Under the pieces are notes generated by a model, which saw nothing but the letters and a program-made list of their open reading frames with translations, had not been told where the DNA came from and made no database searches. From positions 8,898 through 72,897 of the forward strand of contig DAISYQ010000011.1 of NCBI GenBank assembly GCA_036825195.1: a DNA stretch of 64,000 nt. Reading direction: 5' to 3'. Source of the DNA: UBA2210 sp036825195 (GTDB lineage Bacteria; Desulfobacterota; Syntrophia; Syntrophales; UBA2210). Numbering within the stretch: position 1 is the stretch's first letter; each line of letters opens with the position of its first letter. Shown in pieces: positions 1 to 7,918 of the stretch. Made by a program: the position numbers and the translations under genes.

Positions 1-938
1 CACGCGATCTGGACAAACAGATCCTGGTCATCTACAACCTGTTCAAATCCGAAGATGAGGAGATGATAGATACGATTGAACAGAAACTGCCGCTGCTCAG
101 GTTCTACAAAAAGATAATCCTTGTAGCGACGGACATTGATTTCCGGCAACTCCTGCTGCAGTTCATCCTGGATAACTTTGAATCCAAGAATCACAAGATG
201 CCCCTTTTGCCGTTTCTTGAAGAAAATGAATTCTATATCCTCATCATCCCGATGGACGAAGAAACTCCCCCCGGCCGGTATCTACGTCCTCAGGCAATGG
301 TGGAAGAATATATTACCCGCCACTGGGCCTATCCGGTCTCTTTCCGTCTGAATTTGGGGAAGGCACGCAGTAACAATGATCTTGAGAGGGAAGGGGAGAA
401 GAAACGTTTCCATGATCTGGTAAACGGATTGGGAAAACCGCCAAAAGCGGTCATAACGGATTCGCAGGCCATGGACGTGATGTCCCTGTGGTGCCCGGAT
501 CAGGTCCTCCTGACGACCTTTTCAATCGTGATGATCAACTACATCAGCCGGGGGCGTTTGAATCTGTTCGTAAAGGGGCTGAAGGCCTTGGATAGCTTTG
601 AAGAGGGCGATACCGTCCTGATCGTAGAGGCGTGCAACCATTCACGGATCGGTGAGGACATCGGCACCGTCCAGATCCCTAATTACCTGAAGAAACGAAA
701 CCCGGGAGTCAGAATAGAACACAATTTCGGACGGGAATTCCAGGAAAACGAGGACCTCAAGAAGTATAAACTGGTGATTCACTGCGGTGGGTGTATGATC
801 ACTCCCCAGAAGTTGTCCGCGCGTATTCGGGATCTGGAAAATATCGGAGTGCCCTTTACAAATTATGGTCTGACCCTCTCGTACATGCAGGGGCAAGCGG
901 CCTTGAACAAGGTGCTGATTCCTTGGAATCTTGCATAA
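1..938 (+). CDS. hydF: [FeFe]-hydrogenase maturation GTPase HydF (C-terminal part, 5' end outside window)
   Basis: HydF is the scaffold on which HydE and HydG build the 2Fe subcluster of [FeFe] hydrogenase. The frame is open from base 3, before the first visible ATG at 63, so the gene enters from outside and its N-terminal GTPase domain is mostly missing here. The visible 311 residues cover the dimerisation and cluster-binding domains. The ligand signature CxHx(46)HCxxC is complete: ACNH near base 633 and HCGGC near 780, exactly 46 residues apart, within the family's 46-53 range. The family-typical VPFTNYG follows. Its presence implies an [FeFe] hydrogenase elsewhere in the genome. No hydE or hydG is in this window. 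Confidence 0.93.
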   Translation, partial: RDLDKQILVIYNLFKSEDEEMIDTIEQKLPLLRFYKKIILVATDIDFRQLLLQFILDNFESKNHKMPLLPFLEENEFYILIIPMDEETPPGRYLRPQAMVEEYITRHWAYPVSFRLNLGKARSNNDLEREGEKKRFHDLVNGLGKPPKAVITDSQAMDVMSLWCPDQVLLTTFSIVMINYISRGRLNLFVKGLKALDSFEEGDTVLIVEACNHSRIGEDIGTVQIPNYLKKRNPGVRIEHNFGREFQENEDLKKYKLVIHCGGCMITPQKLSARIRDLENIGVPFTNYGLTLSYMQGQAALNKVLIPWNLA

Positions 939-1023
939 AATCTATGTTATAGAGACATTTTTGAGTCGCTCACCATCCTGATTTGTGCTATGAGACGTGA
1001 AAACTTATAAGGAGGGTTTTTAT

Positions 1024-1587
1024 ATGTCTGAACAAAAGTTGGGGAACCCCGCCGTCGTGGGACTGGCGGGATTCGGTTTGACGACGCTCGTATTGCAGTT
1101 TCACAATGTCGGCTGGTGTGGAGCAGGTCCGGTTGTCGCGCTCGGTTTGATTTTCGGGGGGGTGGCGCAGATGATCGCCGGACTGCAGGAAATGAAAACG
1201 GGGAATAATTTCGGATACAGTGCCTTCACGACCTACGGCGCTTTCTGGATTTCCCTGGCTATTATCCTTCTATTGAATCACTTTGGTATCTACAAGTCGA
1301 GTACGACCGATGTGGGATGGTTCCTCGTAGCGTTTACGGGCTATACGGCGATCATGTGGATCGGTTCCATGCGCGTAAACGGAGCACTTGCAATGACCTT
1401 TACCCTTTTGCTGATAGGGTTCATTCTTCTTGATTTTGCCCATTTCGGATTTCCGGCCATGACGAAGGTGGCCGGATACGAATTGATGGCCTGTGCCCTG
1501 ATGGCCTGGTATACGATGGCACATATCATTTTGGGTGATGTCTTCGAGAGAGACGTTTTCCCTGCGGGTAAACCGTGGCTTAATTAA
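1024..1587 (+). CDS. satP: Acetate/succinate permease, GPR1/FUN34/YaaH (SatP) family
   Basis: Inner-membrane carrier of the AceTr family, whose characterised members take up acetate and succinate with protons. The 187-residue product matches E. coli SatP (188) in length, carries the family signature near the N-terminus (NPAVVGLAGFG) and has six hydrophobic segments. The ATG at 1024 is chosen over an in-frame GTG at 997 because GGAGG (1011-1015) sits 8 nt before it. The gene stands alone with a strong terminator behind it. Acetate traffic fits a syntrophic or fermentative anaerobe, but substrate and direction are not visible from sequence. Confidence 0.93.
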   Translation: MSEQKLGNPAVVGLAGFGLTTLVLQFHNVGWCGAGPVVALGLIFGGVAQMIAGLQEMKTGNNFGYSAFTTYGAFWISLAIILLLNHFGIYKSSTTDVGWFLVAFTGYTAIMWIGSMRVNGALAMTFTLLLIGFILLDFAHFGFPAMTKVAGYELMACALMAWYTMAHIILGDVFERDVFPAGKPWLN

Positions 1588-1601
1588 GCAGTTATCGTAC
1601 G

Positions 1602-1638
1602 GGTCCGCCGGATGAAACCGGCGGGCCTTTTCTTTTTT
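1602..1638 (+). terminator. Rho-independent terminator of satP
   Basis: A 10-bp GC-rich stem (1602-1611 with 1618-1627, one G-T pair) with a 6-nt loop is followed directly by a T-rich tract, 14 nt after the satP stop codon. Confidence 0.9.
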
Positions 1639-1748
1639 CGATATCTTTCTTACCTTGAATTCCGCCTTGCTGCATTACACCTTCTTTCTCGGGAGATTGT
1701 AGACGGTAATTCTTACAAGTGATCTTATTTCGTTTGTCTCTTTTTCCC

Positions 1749-1910
1749 TTGACAAAATTTCATTATAGTGTATTTTCTTAATACATTACAACGGTTACGT
1801 TAGTATTAAGAAATAAATGATTCACCCATAGCCGGTAAGCCAGGAGAAAGCCATGGAGTGATTAGGATACAACCCCCGTTTCTTCAATGGAGAGCGGGGG
1901 TTTTTTTGCG
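1749..1910 (+). ncRNA. Small-RNA-like element, copy A
   Basis: An apparent stand-alone transcription unit. TTGACA (1749-1754), a 16-nt spacer and TATTTT (1771-1776) form a promoter. The core GCCATGGAGTGAT lies at 1850-1862. A hairpin of CCCCC(G) with GGGGG (1873-1900) and seven T form the terminator. The expected RNA is about 125 nt. Copies B (28815) and C (29831) have the same order, and the core starts 101, 101 and 106 nt after the first base of TTGACA. No open reading frame is conserved between copies, and it matches no riboswitch class I recognise. It could be a trans-acting sRNA or a terminated leader of the aldehyde dehydrogenase gene that starts 119 nt downstream. Confidence 0.55.
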
Positions 1911-2028
1911 GTATAGGTGGCAGATTCGCGGAAACGTATGTTCTGGATTATAACGAGGATATAAAGAGGGCAACCGGACCTGGTAAGGGCAGGACCCTCG
2001 ACGATACAATCGGATAGGGAGGTAGCGT

Positions 2029-3612
2029 ATGTCTTTACAGCCAGTATTGATCGCCGGTGAATGGCGGCAGTCGGAAAACCCGGTTGATTCGTTTACCGCA
2101 TTCAATCCCGCAATAAAGTCGCCTTTGGAGGATCACTATCCCGTTTCGGGGATGGAAGATGTCGAATCGGCCCTGATGGCGGCACGGGCTGCCGTTGGGG
2201 AGCTTCGCACCGTTTCGCCGGGAACGATTGCAGGATTTCTCAGAAAATTTGCCCAGAATATCGAAGACCGTGCAGAAACACTGATCGAAATGGCCAATCA
2301 AGAGACGGCCTTGCCCCTGGACCCACGCCTCAGATCCGTCGAATTGCCCCGTACCGTCGATCAGTTACGACAGGCCGCCACCGCTGCCTGCGATCAATCA
2401 TGGTGTCAGGCCACAATCGATACGAAAACAAATATCCGTTCCCACTATGGTCCGCTGGGGGGTCCCGTGATTGTGTTTGGTCCCAACAATTTCCCCTTTG
2501 CGTTCAACTCTGCAGCCGGGGGGGATTTCGCTGCGGCCATAGCGGTGGGGAACCCGGTTATCGCAAAGGCCAACACGGGACATCCCGGTACAACAAAACT
2601 CTTTGCTCAGGCCGCCTTTGATGCAGTTCGAGTCAGCGGCCTGCCGGGAGGAATGGTCCAGTTGCTCTATCGAACACCGCCGGATGTTGGATTCGCCTTG
2701 GTGTCCCATCCGCTTACCGGGGCTACGGGATTTACCGGCAGCAAATCGGCAGGTCTGACCCTGAAGGCCGCCGCAGACAAAGCGGGCAAGCCTATTTATC
2801 TGGAAATGTCGAGTATCAACCCCGTCTTTATCCTTCCTGGCGCACTGGAGGAACGATTGACCGAGGTGGCCGGAGAACTGTATGCATCATGCTCTCTCGG
2901 TGGGGGTCAATTCTGCACCAATCCGGGTCTCGTCGTCGTACAGAAGGGAGGACAGAGTGAGGCTTTCATCGCCGAAGTCAGTTGTTATTTTGAAGAAAAT
3001 CCGGCAGGGACGCTTCTTGGACCGCAGGGGCCGGGGAATATTGCCAATGCCCTGAGGGTGCTTCGTCAACATGGTGCCGAGGTTCTCACCGGTGGCCAGG
3101 AACTCGACGGTACCGGCTATGCCTTTGCTAATACCCTGCTTCGTGTGTCAGGTGATGCCTTTCTGGCAAACCCGAAGGCTCTTCAGACCGAAGCGTACGG
3201 AACCGTCAGTCTCATCGTCTGCGCCCGTGATGACGCCCAGATGGAGGAGCTTGCCGAAGCGCTGGAAGGCAGTCTCACCGGTTGTATTTACAGCCACACG
3301 GAAGGACATGATGATCCGTTATATGATCGGATAGAGCCGGTGCTCATCGAGAAAGTGGGCCGTCTCCTCAATGACAAGATGCCCACCGGCGTTGCCGTCA
3401 GTCCGGCGATGCATCATGGCGGACCCTATCCCGCAACGGGACATCCGGGTTTCACCGCCGTGGGGATTCCCGCCTCGATGCTCCGATTTGCCGCGCGGCG
3501 CTCCTATGACAATGTCCGGCAGCACCGCCTCCCTTCTTCTCTGCTCGATAAAAATCCCACCGGCAGCATGTGGCGTTTTATCGATCTTGAGTGGACGCAG
3601 CGATACCTGTGA
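2029..3612 (+). CDS. Aldehyde dehydrogenase (alpha-ketoglutaric semialdehyde / NADP-dependent type)
   Basis: NAD(P)+-dependent oxidation of an aldehyde to its acid. The 527 residues resemble the branch holding 2,5-dioxovalerate dehydrogenase and Vibrio AldH: the cofactor segment reads FGPNNFPFAFN and the catalytic cysteine lies in GGGQFCTNPGL (about residue 296, base 2914). The general-base region reads YLEMSSINPVF instead of the usual ELGG, as in this branch. GGGAGG at about 2018-2023 supports the ATG at 2029. An LhgO-like oxidase follows in the same orientation, and both would handle C5 oxo/hydroxy acids. A joint pathway is plausible but unproven, because 227 nt separate them. The true substrate cannot be read from sequence. 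Confidence 0.85.
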   Translation: MSLQPVLIAGEWRQSENPVDSFTAFNPAIKSPLEDHYPVSGMEDVESALMAARAAVGELRTVSPGTIAGFLRKFAQNIEDRAETLIEMANQETALPLDPRLRSVELPRTVDQLRQAATAACDQSWCQATIDTKTNIRSHYGPLGGPVIVFGPNNFPFAFNSAAGGDFAAAIAVGNPVIAKANTGHPGTTKLFAQAAFDAVRVSGLPGGMVQLLYRTPPDVGFALVSHPLTGATGFTGSKSAGLTLKAAADKAGKPIYLEMSSINPVFILPGALEERLTEVAGELYASCSLGGGQFCTNPGLVVVQKGGQSEAFIAEVSCYFEENPAGTLLGPQGPGNIANALRVLRQHGAEVLTGGQELDGTGYAFANTLLRVSGDAFLANPKALQTEAYGTVSLIVCARDDAQMEELAEALEGSLTGCIYSHTEGHDDPLYDRIEPVLIEKVGRLLNDKMPTGVAVSPAMHHGGPYPATGHPGFTAVGIPASMLRFAARRSYDNVRQHRLPSSLLDKNPTGSMWRFIDLEWTQRYL

Positions 3613-3698
3613 GTGTCAGCGATGAGAGGATCGCATCCGTTCTATTTCGTATCCATTATTTCAATAGAGATATGGCTGTAATCCCGTTCGGACTCTTC

Positions 3699-3742
3699 AT
3701 AACTCGTTTTTCCTTGACAATCCCGACAAAAAGACGTTCTAT
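3699..3742 (+). promoter_or_regulatory. Promoter with 20-nt block shared with position 5018
   Basis: The block 3699-3718 recurs at 5018-5037 with one mismatch, and both copies end in the -35 hexamer (TTGACA here, with a poor -10 TTCTAT at 3737-3742). It precedes the LhgO-like gene. An AT-rich UP element or a shared activator site would explain the conservation. Confidence 0.4.
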
Positions 3743-3839
3743 CCCTTCACGTTCAAGGGGGTAGCATCATGGAGGGATTGAAAGTCGAATCCCTCTTCTC
3801 GATAAGAAGAACGGGGTTTGTGTCAGGGAGACTGAAGGG

Positions 3840-4961
3840 ATGACAGACGCTCGATTTGACATAACGATCATCGGAGCCGGTATCATCGGCCTTGCCATAG
3901 CGGAAGCACTGTCGGCACGGTATGACAATGTCCTGTTGGTCGAGAAACGAGGAACCTTCGGTCAGGAGACGAGCAGCCGGAACAGTGAAGTCATTCACGC
4001 GGGCATCTATTATCCACCGGATTTTCTCAAGGCCCGTTTCTGCCGCGAGGGCAATCGGGACCTGTACGAATGGTGCAGGGAACACGGCATATCCCACAGA
4101 AGGATTGGAAAACTGATTGTTGCCGTGACCGACGATGAAGTTGAAGAACTCTGGAAGATCAAGGAACAGGCATTCCGTAATGATGTCAACGACCTTTTCT
4201 TCCTTACCAAAGAGGATATCGCTGACCGCGAACCGTACATCAGAGTCAGGGAGAGCCTCTTTTCTCCGTCAACAGGGATCATCGACTCCCACGCCCTGAT
4301 GAACTCATTCCTGATCGGCGCTCAATCACAGGGAACCGTGGTTGCCTTTAACACCGAGATTACGGCCGTTCATTTTGACGGCGATACCTACGAACTGGAG
4401 ACGAACGGCGGAGAGTACCGGTTCACGACAAATATTCTCATCAACAGCGCGGGACTGTTTGCCGACAGCATCGCCGCTCTGGTCGGAATCGATATAGACA
4501 GGGCCGGATACCGCCTCGCATACTGCAAGGGAAACTATTTCTCCGCATCTCCGTCACCGAAGCTTCAACATCTGGTATATCCCGTTCCGCCGGGCAACAA
4601 AGAGGGTCTCGGTATTCACGCCACCCTCGACCTCGGCGGTCGAGTCCGTTTCGGTCCCGATGTCGAGTATGTCAACAACCTAGACTACGTGGTCAATGAA
4701 GATCTAAAAGATTGCTTCCATAGCGCCATAGCGAGATACCTCCCCCATGTAAAGAAGGAATCACTGCACCCCGATATGTGCGGTATCAGGCCGAAGCTCC
4801 AGGCACCCGGTGAGGAATACCACGATTTCATCATCCGTGAAGAAAGCGGGCTCGGTTATCCCCGGCTGATCAACCTCCTGGGTATCGAATCACCAGGGCT
4901 GACTGCCTGCATTCCTATAGCCCGATATGTATCCTCGATCGTCGAATCATCGAGAGACTAG
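3840..4961 (+). CDS. FAD-dependent oxidase of the L-2-hydroxyglutarate oxidase (LhgO/L2HGDH) family
   Basis: Probably oxidises an L-2-hydroxy acid such as L-2-hydroxyglutarate to the 2-oxo acid, passing electrons to quinone or another acceptor. The N-terminus is a Rossmann FAD motif (IIGAGIIGLAIAEALS, from about residue 6), followed by VEKRGTFGQETSSRNSEVIH, in which the S-R-N-S-E-V-I-H stretch is family-typical. The C-terminal FAD contact region reads GIRPKLQ...FIIREE...LLGIESPGLTACIPIA. The length of 373 residues is slightly short of typical LhgO (about 400). The ribosome binding site is weak (AGGGAG about 8 nt further up than usual). It follows the aldehyde dehydrogenase. The exact substrate is inferred. 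Confidence 0.8.
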   Translation: MTDARFDITIIGAGIIGLAIAEALSARYDNVLLVEKRGTFGQETSSRNSEVIHAGIYYPPDFLKARFCREGNRDLYEWCREHGISHRRIGKLIVAVTDDEVEELWKIKEQAFRNDVNDLFFLTKEDIADREPYIRVRESLFSPSTGIIDSHALMNSFLIGAQSQGTVVAFNTEITAVHFDGDTYELETNGGEYRFTTNILINSAGLFADSIAALVGIDIDRAGYRLAYCKGNYFSASPSPKLQHLVYPVPPGNKEGLGIHATLDLGGRVRFGPDVEYVNNLDYVVNEDLKDCFHSAIARYLPHVKKESLHPDMCGIRPKLQAPGEEYHDFIIREESGLGYPRLINLLGIESPGLTACIPIARYVSSIVESSRD

Positions 4962-5017
4962 AACAAGATAGAAAAGATACCTCTCATCAATCTAATATCA
5001 ATCAGTTAAACAATAGA

Positions 5018-5060
5018 ATAACTCGTTTTTTCTTGACTAACGATAAATCATACTACTAAA
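5018..5060 (+). promoter_or_regulatory. Promoter of the 5.3-7.8 kb cassette, sharing the block at 3699
   Basis: ATAACTCGTTTTTTCTTGAC (5018-5037) differs from the block at 3699-3718 by one base. TTGACT (5034-5039), an 18-nt spacer and TAAAAT (5058-5063) form a plausible sigma-70 promoter. The transcript would carry a 5' leader of about 240 nt. Most of the gene-free stretch 4962-5311 is this promoter and leader. Confidence 0.45.
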
Positions 5061-5249
5061 ATACACTTCATATTTTGCCGGGGGAGAAACTCTTTTGGCG
5101 ATCTATCACCATTTGGAATTTCCGAACCACGACATACACTTCACTGAATCACTCCACTATCCATCGAAACTGACAATTCAAAACCAGTAAATCAGGCTAA
5201 CTCGAACATATATTCGTATCGATAATAAAGGTTGAAACGCCATCGATCC

Positions 5250-5304
5250 TACCTCCTACTCATGGTTACAATCTCCTTCAACAACCATGTAACGGAAGGA
5301 GGTA
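5250..5304 (+). promoter_or_regulatory. Predicted hairpin that sequesters a ribosome binding site
   Basis: TACCTCCT (5250-5257) is the exact complement of AGGAGGTA (5297-5304), the Shine-Dalgarno of the gene at 5312. Inside it CATGGTT (5261-5267) pairs exactly with AACCATG (5283-5289). The coaxial hairpin would hide the ribosome binding site completely. It could be an RNA thermometer, a ligand- or protein-controlled switch, or a plain translational damper. Confidence 0.5.
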
Positions 5305-5311
5305 TGATGTC

Positions 5312-5701
5312 ATGTCTGGATATCTTATCTGGTACATCACAGTGATCTTCTTGTTCCCGTTAATCCTTATGAGTATAAACGCGATACTTGATCACCAAAG
5401 AATCAAAAATCAAAAAGATGACCCTGATGATAAGGGGATATCGGGATTTCGCAGAGCTACAATTGCCCTTACGCTTATTATTATCATCGGCATTTCTTTG
5501 TTCCACCTTATTGTCGTAAAGACCGAGGTGAACGTGTCCAGCGAAATGGTTGGAAATATCTTAAGCATGCTGACCGGTGTCGTTGCCTCAATCGCCGGTT
5601 TCTATTTTGGCGGTAAGGGGGCACTCGATACCTCAAGTGGAAAGCCATCGGAAGGCATCAGTGACGATGATGCAGCAAGAAACCGTAAGAAAAGGAGGTA
5701 A
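5312..5701 (+). CDS. Three-helix membrane protein of unknown function, first gene of a four-gene cassette
   Basis: Not recognised. The 129 residues contain hydrophobic segments at about 3-24, 46-69 and 80-104. Between the first two is a charged loop (HQRIKNQKDDPDDKG), and the tail ends in a very basic RNRKKRR. The third segment has small residues (VVASIAGFYFGGKGA), a pattern seen in small helical membrane proteins. GGAGG at 5298-5302 fixes the ATG at 5312, and the same GGAGG lies in the predicted hairpin. The DUF6765-like gene starts 14 nt after its stop, so the two are likely co-transcribed. Confidence 0.65.
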   Translation: MSGYLIWYITVIFLFPLILMSINAILDHQRIKNQKDDPDDKGISGFRRATIALTLIIIIGISLFHLIVVKTEVNVSSEMVGNILSMLTGVVASIAGFYFGGKGALDTSSGKPSEGISDDDAARNRKKRR

Positions 5702-5715
5702 GTTGTGAAATAGAT

Positions 5716-6789
5716 ATGCATTATTATGGGATATTTGCACTGGCCCGGGCAGCGGGACTCAATCACGAAGCGGCACATATCATAGCGACGGCTTCGCAAT
5801 TTGTCGATGACAATGGGAACAAGGGTCATGTGATCTTCGACGACGGAGGGAGGATTGACTTCGAAGCCACAGCACACCATACGACCAACTTGAAAAATAC
5901 CAATGAAGAGGATCAGCGCCAGATATGGGTGCCCTTTCATTTCCTGCCCGGTAATGAAGGAGATACGTTTCTTGAGTGCCTCGTGTGCCGGAAGGACAGC
6001 GAAATTGCCCGGGAAATGGTCGAACATAACCTTTCTAACATGCATCAGCCTTTTGCCCTGGAGGTGGCAGGAATCACCGCCCATGTGTACGCCGACACCT
6101 TCTCCCATTATGGTTTTTCCGGTGTGAGCGACAGTGAAAACAAGATAGTCAATGACAGCTTCGATCTTGGAGTACTGAAGCCATCAATTGAGAAATATTT
6201 GGAAGAGAAAGCGACTCAGTTTCTGAAAAGGTATGGAATAGAATGCGCCCCTCTGGAGTATCTTATATCATATGGAGCGGAAAAATTGTCGTGCGCACTC
6301 GGGCACGGTGCGGCGCTAGCCTATCCTGACAGGCCCTACCTTGTCTGGAGTTTTGTGTACGAAAAGACACGGCAACGATGCGAAGACCGAAATAATCCCA
6401 GGACCTTCCTTGAAGGATGCGCGGGCCTTTACAAATTCTTTAGAAACATTGCCGAAGCACGGCCGGAATTCGCTGGCAAGGGATTCAAAACGTTTGAAGA
6501 AGTCAAACAGCCGATAACGCACATTCTCATTAAGCAGGCAAAGAAGAATGGCCGCATCAATGCGTGGAAAACCGCCGTTCAAGAAGGGGTGTTCTTTACC
6601 GGCGACAGTCAGAGGATACCGCCGTATATGGGTGACAGGTGGCATCGAGAAATCGATGTCTTGAAAAAAACAAAATGGTCAAAAAAAGCATTGGATATGC
6701 CGCTATACCGTTTCTTACAGGCCGCGGCGTTTCACCGCACCTATGTGTTACGGACGCTGCTCCCTGCACACGGTCTGGTCGTTGCCTGA
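5716..6789 (+). CDS. DUF6765-like protein, possible metal-dependent phospholipase C-like fold
   Basis: A 357-residue cytoplasmic-looking protein without signal peptide. It resembles DUF6765: start MHYYGIFALARAAGL, then ATASQFVDDN, then a histidine-rich part (ATAHHTT, VPFHFLPGN) and ITAHVYADTFSHYGFSG. Spaced His and Asp residues of the H...ADTFSH kind recall zinc-dependent phospholipase C/S1 nuclease folds, but that link is inference. No Shine-Dalgarno is clear just upstream, and translation may be coupled to the preceding gene. I assign no function. The neighbours suggest a surface- or membrane-related process. Confidence 0.65.
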   Translation: MHYYGIFALARAAGLNHEAAHIIATASQFVDDNGNKGHVIFDDGGRIDFEATAHHTTNLKNTNEEDQRQIWVPFHFLPGNEGDTFLECLVCRKDSEIAREMVEHNLSNMHQPFALEVAGITAHVYADTFSHYGFSGVSDSENKIVNDSFDLGVLKPSIEKYLEEKATQFLKRYGIECAPLEYLISYGAEKLSCALGHGAALAYPDRPYLVWSFVYEKTRQRCEDRNNPRTFLEGCAGLYKFFRNIAEARPEFAGKGFKTFEEVKQPITHILIKQAKKNGRINAWKTAVQEGVFFTGDSQRIPPYMGDRWHREIDVLKKTKWSKKALDMPLYRFLQAAAFHRTYVLRTLLPAHGLVVA

Positions 6790-6888
6790 AAGGAGAGGTT
6801 GAATGCCGTTGCCCTGCCCGTATCTCTGACCGAACCGGATGCGATAGCATTTTCATGACAATTAACGATAAACGAAGAGGTAGATACG

Positions 6889-7443
6889 ATGAACATAACT
6901 GAAATCATTATCTACGTAGTTGTCACCGTGATCCTGCCGATTCTGCCCGCCTATATTCTTTACAAGACCCTTCCTGCGGGCAAGTCTATTGTTAGGGGAC
7001 CATTCAAGGGACTCAACATCCAACTGACAGGAGCCTTTGCTGGATATTTTCTTATCATTCTTACCGTCTTTGGATTCATTGAACTGAGGGTGCGGGAACG
7101 CTGTCAGATATGGCAGGTGACAGGATATGTCGTACTCGAAGATGATTTATCTCCTATAGAGACAAAGGCCATCCTTGTCTCAGAGCAACCTCCATCGGGG
7201 ACCGTGAATGAAGACGGGAGTTTCAAGGTAAACATCCTGGTCCATCACGGTGCAACCGGGGAACTAGAGTGGCCCATACTTGTCTTTGATCATCCCAGCG
7301 AACGGTATGATGTTGTGCCCATAGACCCGTCGACAAAAAAATACCCTTTTGGGGTACCGCCATACCGTAAAACCCATCATAACCTCCGTAAACTTGTCAT
7401 CATAGACGATCGTGTGGTTCTGAAAAAGAAACCCGTAAAGTGA
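6889..7443 (+). CDS. Membrane-anchored protein with a beta-rich C-terminal domain
   Basis: Not assigned to a family. Of 184 residues, two hydrophobic segments (about 4-27 and 46-67) are followed by a polar domain of some 115 residues. That domain (WQVTGYVVLED...PPSGTVNEDGSFKVNILV) reads like a carboxypeptidase-regulatory/transthyretin-like fold: a modified G-x-V, then a variable loop, then NEDGSFKV. The fold is an inference. The start at 6889 follows GAAGAGG. The next gene also carries such a domain, so the two may act together at the cell surface. Confidence 0.6.
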   Translation: MNITEIIIYVVVTVILPILPAYILYKTLPAGKSIVRGPFKGLNIQLTGAFAGYFLIILTVFGFIELRVRERCQIWQVTGYVVLEDDLSPIETKAILVSEQPPSGTVNEDGSFKVNILVHHGATGELEWPILVFDHPSERYDVVPIDPSTKKYPFGVPPYRKTHHNLRKLVIIDDRVVLKKKPVK

Positions 7444-7465
7444 AAAAGTCTTCAGGAGGTCTGGT

Positions 7466-7810
7466 ATGCAAAACATGAGGATTAAGAACGTGTTGAAGAC
7501 AGTCTTTCTTCTCGTCATTTTTCTGACAATACCATCATCCGCTTATTGCCAGGGTGTGCGCGGAATGCTTTTCAGGGTCGGGCCTCACGGCCCGTATCCT
7601 GCCGTAAATGTTCATCTGACACTCATTTCTTCCTCCATCGGTAGGTCCGCACCCACATACACGGGTCGTGACGGTATGTATTATTTCTACAATGTCCCAC
7701 CGGGGCAATATGCGCTGGAGGTATGGGGATACGGACCAAATCCTATCATCCATCGCATCAGTGTATTGAATCGACCGTACAACGACATACCACAGATACA
7801 GGTACCCTGA
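7466..7810 (+). CDS. Small secreted carboxypeptidase-regulatory-like protein
   Basis: A 114-residue protein with a clear Sec signal peptide (MQNMRIKN, then a hydrophobic core, cleavage predicted after SSAYCQ, about residue 28). The mature part is a single compact transthyretin-like module: GVRGMLFRVGP, PAVNVHLTLISS, YTGRDGMYYFYNVPPGQYAL, the usual G-x-DG-Y-F-NVPPG-Y-L pattern of CarboxypepD_reg domains. CAGGAGG at 7453-7459 supports the ATG. It is the last gene of the cassette starting at 5312, and a convergent nuclease gene lies behind it. Such modules often mediate adhesion or assembly. The role here is unknown. Confidence 0.7.
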   Translation: MQNMRIKNVLKTVFLLVIFLTIPSSAYCQGVRGMLFRVGPHGPYPAVNVHLTLISSSIGRSAPTYTGRDGMYYFYNVPPGQYALEVWGYGPNPIIHRISVLNRPYNDIPQIQVP

Positions 7811-7918
7811 CGGTAAGAGGGATATAAACGATAAGAAAAGGTTACAAGCGAATCACTGAGAGTTCTGCCTAACCGACTATATGCTGGATAGGAAATTTAT
7901 GATCTCGGTGGTCTCCGG

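Noticed and set aside
5145..5157. GTGGAGTGAT on the minus strand, the small-RNA core word
   Set aside because: No promoter at the expected distance and no terminator behind it, so a chance match.
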